This document shows positions 5,606 through 9,151 of a stretch of DNA of 9,151 nt, in pieces. A program made the position numbers and the translations under genes. Each line of letters starts with the position of its first letter. Positions within the stretch are counted from its first letter, which is position 1. A model generated the notes under the pieces. It did no database searches. It was not told where the DNA came from and saw only the letters and a program-made list of their open reading frames with translations. Source of the DNA: Dehalococcoidia bacterium (GTDB taxonomy: Bacteria > Chloroflexota > Dehalococcoidia > Dehalococcoidales > Fen-1064); contig PMCB01000059.1 of assembly GCA_003153955.1 (NCBI GenBank), positions 5,013 through 14,163 of the forward strand. The letters are read 5' to 3'.

Positions 5606-6877
5606 ATGCCGATGTCAAAAGCTTTCGAGGAAAGGCTCTTCCCAAAACTGCCGAAAATCAAAGATTATTTCGGGACCCCGTTCCATATTTTCGACGAACA
5701 GGGAATAATCGAAAACGGCAATAAATTAAAACAATCTCTCATCGATGTAAAAGGGTTCAGAGAATATTACGCGGTAAAAGCGCTGCCCACGCCGGCAATT
5801 CTGCAGATCATGAAAAAACTGGGTTTCGGGCTGGATTGCGCATCACCCCCGGAACTGGAATTAGCCCGTAAAAACGGCTTCCGCGGCGAAGACATCATGT
5901 TTTCCTCGAACAATACTACTGCAGCTATCTTTGAAATGGCAGCGGCGGACGGCGGCTGTATCCTGAATATCGATGATATTTCGATGATGGACAAGGTTAA
6001 AGATTTCCCGGAACTGATCTGTTTCCGGTACAATCCCGGCGAGCGGCGCACCGGCAACGAGTTGATCGGCATCCCGGTGGAAGCCAAATACGGCCTGCGG
6101 CACGACCAGGTGATCCCGGCCTACCGGGAAGCAATCAAACGCGGGGCTAAACGGTTCGGGCTGCATTCGATGATTATCTCCAATGAGCGCAACTACCATT
6201 ACATGGTGGAAACAGTGCGGATGCTGCTGGATATCATCGATGAGGTTTCGCAGGAACTGAAAATCAAATTTGAATTCTTTAATATCTCCGGCGGGATAGG
6301 CATCCCCTACCGTCCGGAAGATACGCCTTTCGACATGGCGGCTTTCGTAGGGGAAACAAAAGAACACCTGCGCCGGTTCGAGCAAAAGCACGGCTATTCG
6401 CCGCGACTGTTTATGGAATGCGGGCGTTTTGTCACCGGACCGCACGGCGTGCTAGTAGCCACAGTCACCAACCGGATGAGTAAATACCGGGAATATGTCG
6501 GAGTTGACGCGGCCACGATGTCAGCCAATCCACGCCCGGCAATCTACGGCGCTTATCATCACATCACCATCCTCGACCCGTCCGGCAAACCGAAACACGG
6601 CGGCGAAGAAGTTGTGGATGTGGTCGGGCCTTTGTGTGAAAACAGCGATAAATTTGCCAAACAGCGCCTGCTGCCAAAAACAGTAGAAGGGGATATCATG
6701 GTACAGCACGATACGGGCGCGCACTCCCCGGCCATGGGGGGAAATTATAACGGCTGGCTGCGGCCCCAGCAGTTATTGCTTCGGACCGACGGCTCAGTGG
6801 AATTAATCCGCCGCGGGGAGACCATTGAGGACCTCTTCGCCACGCTGAATTTTAAGCCTAAGGTGCTGAAGGGTTAA
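5606..6877 (+). CDS. lysA: Diaminopimelate decarboxylase-type PLP enzyme
   Basis: This is probably diaminopimelate decarboxylase, the last step of lysine synthesis (meso-DAP to L-lysine and CO2). It is a 423-residue fold-III PLP enzyme with an N-terminal alanine-racemase-like barrel and a C-terminal beta domain. The PLP Lys58 lies in YYAVKALP, followed by GLDCASPPEL (75-84). The phosphate-binding Gly loop is SGGIGIPY (228-235), and ECGRFVTGP (271-279) follows. The partner-subunit CENSDKF (344-350) supplies the catalytic Cys/Glu. DTGAHSPAMGGNYNGWLRP (369-387) fits a divergent LysA subclass with GAH in place of the usual GAY. GLHSM (186-190) replaces the usual G(I/L)HxHIGSQ, also in line with that subclass. 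The start has AAGGAGG (5591-5597) 8 nt upstream. Being next to asd supports lysine synthesis. Carboxynorspermidine decarboxylase, which also belongs to an aspartate-semialdehyde-fed pathway, is a less likely alternative. Confidence 0.83.
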   Translation: MPMSKAFEERLFPKLPKIKDYFGTPFHIFDEQGIIENGNKLKQSLIDVKGFREYYAVKALPTPAILQIMKKLGFGLDCASPPELELARKNGFRGEDIMFSSNNTTAAIFEMAAADGGCILNIDDISMMDKVKDFPELICFRYNPGERRTGNELIGIPVEAKYGLRHDQVIPAYREAIKRGAKRFGLHSMIISNERNYHYMVETVRMLLDIIDEVSQELKIKFEFFNISGGIGIPYRPEDTPFDMAAFVGETKEHLRRFEQKHGYSPRLFMECGRFVTGPHGVLVATVTNRMSKYREYVGVDAATMSANPRPAIYGAYHHITILDPSGKPKHGGEEVVDVVGPLCENSDKFAKQRLLPKTVEGDIMVQHDTGAHSPAMGGNYNGWLRPQQLLLRTDGSVELIRRGETIEDLFATLNFKPKVLKG

Positions 6878-6900
6878 GGCTGGCGGTTGAAAAAGCGGTA

Positions 6901-6934
6901 TGTCGTTGCGAGGAATATAAGCGACGAAGCAATC
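6901..6934 (+). repeat. Palindromic interspersed repeat copy
   Basis: TCGTTGC (6903-6909) and GCGACGA (6921-6927) form a 7-bp stem with one G-U pair, and the unit ends in AGCAATC. It closely resembles the widespread intergenic palindromes of the form TTGCGAGG...GCGACGAAGCAATC that I recall from many bacterial genomes. There is only one copy in this window. It ends 8 nt before the GIY-YIG remnant's ATG. Confidence 0.6.
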
Positions 6935-6942
6935 GAAAATGT

Positions 6943-7032
6943 ATGTACATAGAAAAACAATACTATGTTTATATCCTGACCAATGCCAAACATACGACGC
7001 TCTATACAGGGGTCACGAATAATCCGGATTGA
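6943..7032 (+). pseudogene. Truncated GIY-YIG nuclease remnant
   Basis: A 29-codon frame opens at ATG 6943 and stops at TGA 7030-7032. It encodes QYYVYILTN (residues 6-14) and LYTGVTNN (20-27). These are the two halves of the GIY-YIG signature as found in small UPF0213/YhbQ-like nucleases: the VYIL and YTG strands at the N-terminus of a normally 80-100-residue protein. The Arg-containing helix and the catalytic Glu that should follow are absent. Neither another frame downstream nor the following 60 bp restores them, so this looks like a decayed 5' fragment, not a frameshift. There is no Shine-Dalgarno; the palindromic repeat occupies the DNA just upstream. It is not expected to be functional. 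Confidence 0.7.
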
Positions 7033-7095
7033 CGCGCCCTTTGATGGTGGTTTAAGAAAAGTCTCCCTACTACAATAAGAGCTGCTTTAGCACAC

Positions 7096-7130
7096 AAAAA
7101 AGAGGCCTGCTTATTACAGCAGGCCTCTTT
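7096..7130 (-). terminator. Strong bidirectional terminator between lysA and hppA
   Basis: AAAGAGGCCTGCT (7099-7111) and AGCAGGCCTCTTT (7118-7130) form a perfect 13-bp stem with a 6-nt loop. Reading the minus strand, the stem ends in a T-run reaching 7096, which suits the hppA transcript whose stop is 18 nt away. On the plus strand it is followed by CTGTTT and could also stop lysA transcription, since lysA has no closer terminator. Confidence 0.9.
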
Positions 7131-7147
7131 CTGTTTAATAGTGAAAT

Positions 7148-9151
7148 TTACTTCTTTTTCTGTTGATTGTTCTGATTATTCTTATTGGTATTCGCGGGCG
7201 GCGGAGTCTGTTTCGCCGGTGCAGTGTTTACGGGCTGAGCAAACTCGGGCAAAGCGGCGCCGGTTAACGGGGCCTCTTTCTTACTCTGCATGATTGCCCA
7301 GGCGACACCGATAAAGAGGACAACCGCGATGGCAATTACCCACCAGTTAGTTGATCCGCTGGTGTATTTCACAATGATCGGGGCAACGATCAAACTGACC
7401 ATGTTGACCACTTTGATCATCGGGTTCAGGGCGGGACCGGCAGTATCTTTCAGCGGGTCGCCGACAGTGTCGCCGACAACGCTGGCTTTGTGCCGTTCAC
7501 TGCCTTTACCGGTATTGGCTTTGAGGTCGCGGGGTTCATCTTCAACGGATTTCTTGGCGTTATCCCAGGCGCCGCCGGCGTTGGACATGAAGACAGCCAA
7601 TAACTGGCCGCTAACGATGATACCGGCCAGGAAGCCGCCGAGGGCTTCAACATGCAGTACCAGACCGATAAAGATGGGGGTCAGGACGGAAATTGCCGCT
7701 AAAGGCAGCAGTTCTTTCTGCGCCGAGGCGGTAGAAATACCGACAACCTGTGCATAATCCGGTTTCACGGTGCCTTCCCAGACACCCGGAATGCGGAACT
7801 GGCGGCGGACTTCCTGCACGATGCGTCCGGCCGCGCGGCTGACCGCACGGATGGAAAGGGAACTGAACAACCAGGGCAAAGCGCCGCCCAGCAGCAGACC
7901 GACAAATACACGGGTATCGGAAACGTTGATTCCTTGCAGAATCGGTATTTTAGCGGCAGTTGCCGCCATACTGTTATTTAATGTTGTTTGAACATTACCG
8001 ACATCGGTCATATAAGAGGCGAAAAGACTGGTCGCGGCGATGACCGCGGAAGCGATGGCAACGCCCTTGGTGATGGCTTTGGTGGTATTGCCCACCGCAT
8101 CCAGGTCGGCCATAACCTGACGGGCTTTCTTGGTTTCTTCATCATCCTGGCCCTGCCAGGCCATTTCAGCAATACCGTTTGCGTTATCCGAAATGGGTCC
8201 GAAGGAGTCCATGGCAACATTGTTGCCGGTATGGCTGAGCATACCGATACCGATCATGGCTACAGCATAGAGTACGTAAATCGGCAGGGTTTGACCAACC
8301 GGAACGCCGTTACTGGTAGGACCGAAGTTGCCATACAACAGCAGCGCGCCGATAAATGAGATGGCGATAACGACCAGCGCCCAGACGCTGGATTCCATAC
8401 CGATGGACAGACCGGTCAGGATAACAGTGGCAGGTCCGGTATCGGTGGATTTGACAATACTTTTCACCGCGCTTCTCTTGGTGGAAGTGAAGAGCGAAGT
8501 CAGCGGGTTAAAGGCAATAGCCAGTCCGACGCCGATGGTGGTCAGCACTGCCAGTCTCCAATCATGGGCATATAAAATTGCTACGAGGAAAGCGAAGATA
8601 ATCGTATTGACGCTGGAGACTTCATAGGAGCGGAACATAGCTTCTTCCGCGTCATGAGCCCTTAAGAACGGGATGGGGAATTTCTGCCAGATGGGCACGG
8701 TGAATGTTCCCAGAATGGAGCTGAGAACGCCGATACCGCGGATAATCAGCGGATAGATTAGCCAGTAGAGGTGACCGGTCGCGATGACCAGGGTAATACC
8801 CAGTAACATCGAGGAAACGATCGTAACCTCGTAACTTTCGAAAATATCTGCGGCCATACCGGCGCAGTCACCAACATTATCACCGACCAGGTCGGCAATA
8901 ACAGCCGCGTTGCGCGGGTCGTCTTCGGGGATATCTTTTTCAACTTTACCCACCAGGTCCGCGCCGACATCGGCAGCTTTGGTATAAATACCGCCGCCGA
9001 CGCGCATGAACAGGGCGATTAATGTGCCGCCCAGGCCGAAGCCGAGCAGGATATCCGGTGAAGCTTTACCGAAAATGATAAAAATCGCGGTACCGCCGAG
9101 TAAACCGAGACCGTCGGTTAACATACCGGTAACCGTGCCGGCATAATAAGC
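7148..9151 (-). CDS. hppA: Membrane-bound proton-translocating pyrophosphatase (N-terminus off the right edge)
   Basis: This integral membrane enzyme hydrolyses pyrophosphate and uses the energy to pump ions out of the cytoplasm. The frame is open from the right edge (it reads AYYAGTVTG before the first visible Met) to TAA at 7148-7150, giving 667 visible codons; the first helices are missing. The PPi/Mg site is clear: GADLVGKVEKD, then DNVGD (codons 8867-8881) followed by AGMAAD. Later come FGPISDNANGIAEMAW, NAGGAWDNAKK and VVGDTVGDPLKDTAGPALNP, all family hallmarks. GNTTKAITKG has Lys (codon 8078-8080) and Thr where K+-dependent enzymes have Ala and Gly, so this should be the K+-independent class, whose characterised members are H+ pumps. 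After the last helix there is an unusual 47-residue polar tail ending in a run rich in Asn, Gln and Lys. A strong terminator follows. Confidence 0.95.
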   Translation of the reverse strand, partial: AYYAGTVTGMLTDGLGLLGGTAIFIIFGKASPDILLGFGLGGTLIALFMRVGGGIYTKAADVGADLVGKVEKDIPEDDPRNAAVIADLVGDNVGDCAGMAADIFESYEVTIVSSMLLGITLVIATGHLYWLIYPLIIRGIGVLSSILGTFTVPIWQKFPIPFLRAHDAEEAMFRSYEVSSVNTIIFAFLVAILYAHDWRLAVLTTIGVGLAIAFNPLTSLFTSTKRSAVKSIVKSTDTGPATVILTGLSIGMESSVWALVVIAISFIGALLLYGNFGPTSNGVPVGQTLPIYVLYAVAMIGIGMLSHTGNNVAMDSFGPISDNANGIAEMAWQGQDDEETKKARQVMADLDAVGNTTKAITKGVAIASAVIAATSLFASYMTDVGNVQTTLNNSMAATAAKIPILQGINVSDTRVFVGLLLGGALPWLFSSLSIRAVSRAAGRIVQEVRRQFRIPGVWEGTVKPDYAQVVGISTASAQKELLPLAAISVLTPIFIGLVLHVEALGGFLAGIIVSGQLLAVFMSNAGGAWDNAKKSVEDEPRDLKANTGKGSERHKASVVGDTVGDPLKDTAGPALNPMIKVVNMVSLIVAPIIVKYTSGSTNWWVIAIAVVLFIGVAWAIMQSKKEAPLTGAALPEFAQPVNTAPAKQTPPPANTNKNNQNNQQKKK

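Noticed and set aside
5861..6445. 194-codon minus-strand frame inside lysA
   Set aside because: It is a shadow of lysA in GC-biased codon positions, without a ribosome site or recognisable motif.
1..9151. A new defence, mobile or biosynthetic multi-gene system
   Set aside because: All large genes belong to known families in ordinary arrangements; only the small nuclease remnant hints at mobility.

Overview
The window has roughly 50% GC and dense bacterial gene packing. Shine-Dalgarno sites are strong, with AGGAGG-like boxes before several genes, and the intrinsic terminators are clear. The gene content (a MenA-type prenyltransferase, a GH4 glycosidase, an archaeal/fungal-type aspartate-semialdehyde dehydrogenase, and a membrane pyrophosphatase with the K+-independent signature) suits an anaerobic or energy-limited bacterium. 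Chloroflexota or a Peptococcaceae-like Firmicute are possible hosts, but the sequence alone does not settle the phylum. I see no rRNA, tRNA, CRISPR array or intact mobile element.

Layout. (1) Positions 1-2503, minus strand: a two-gene ABC-2 exporter (ATPase, then permease with a 4-nt gap), followed downstream by a menA-like prenyltransferase that runs off the left edge. An unusual set of direct and inverted TTTTGAC repeats lies between the permease and menA. (2) 2504-2871: non-coding leader and intergenic DNA. (3) 2872-4197, minus strand: a GH4 NAD/Mn-dependent glycosidase with a TTG start. It is divergent from (4) 4430-5518, plus strand, asd. The shared 232-bp gap holds a promoter on each strand and an operator-like palindrome. 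(5) 5606-6877, plus strand: a lysA-type decarboxylase. A strong terminator hairpin sits between asd and lysA, only 15 nt before the lysA Shine-Dalgarno. (6) 6878-7147: a palindromic repeat directly followed by a truncated GIY-YIG nuclease remnant, then a strong bidirectional terminator. (7) 7148-9151, minus strand: hppA, a membrane proton-pumping pyrophosphatase, cut by the right edge, with a polar Asn/Gln/Lys-rich C-terminal tail.

How the genes relate. asd and lysA supply two steps of the aspartate/diaminopimelate-lysine pathway: the branch-point semialdehyde and the final decarboxylation. The DAP synthesis steps in between are not encoded here. MenA makes the lipid part of menaquinone, and HppA couples pyrophosphate hydrolysis to ion pumping. 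Biosynthetic prenylation and other reactions release that pyrophosphate, so the two are compatible but not evidently linked. The ABC exporter's substrate is unknown. Most of the window is ordinary housekeeping and transport. I did not find a convincing new multi-gene system. The non-coding regions and a few residue-level oddities are the parts worth a second look.
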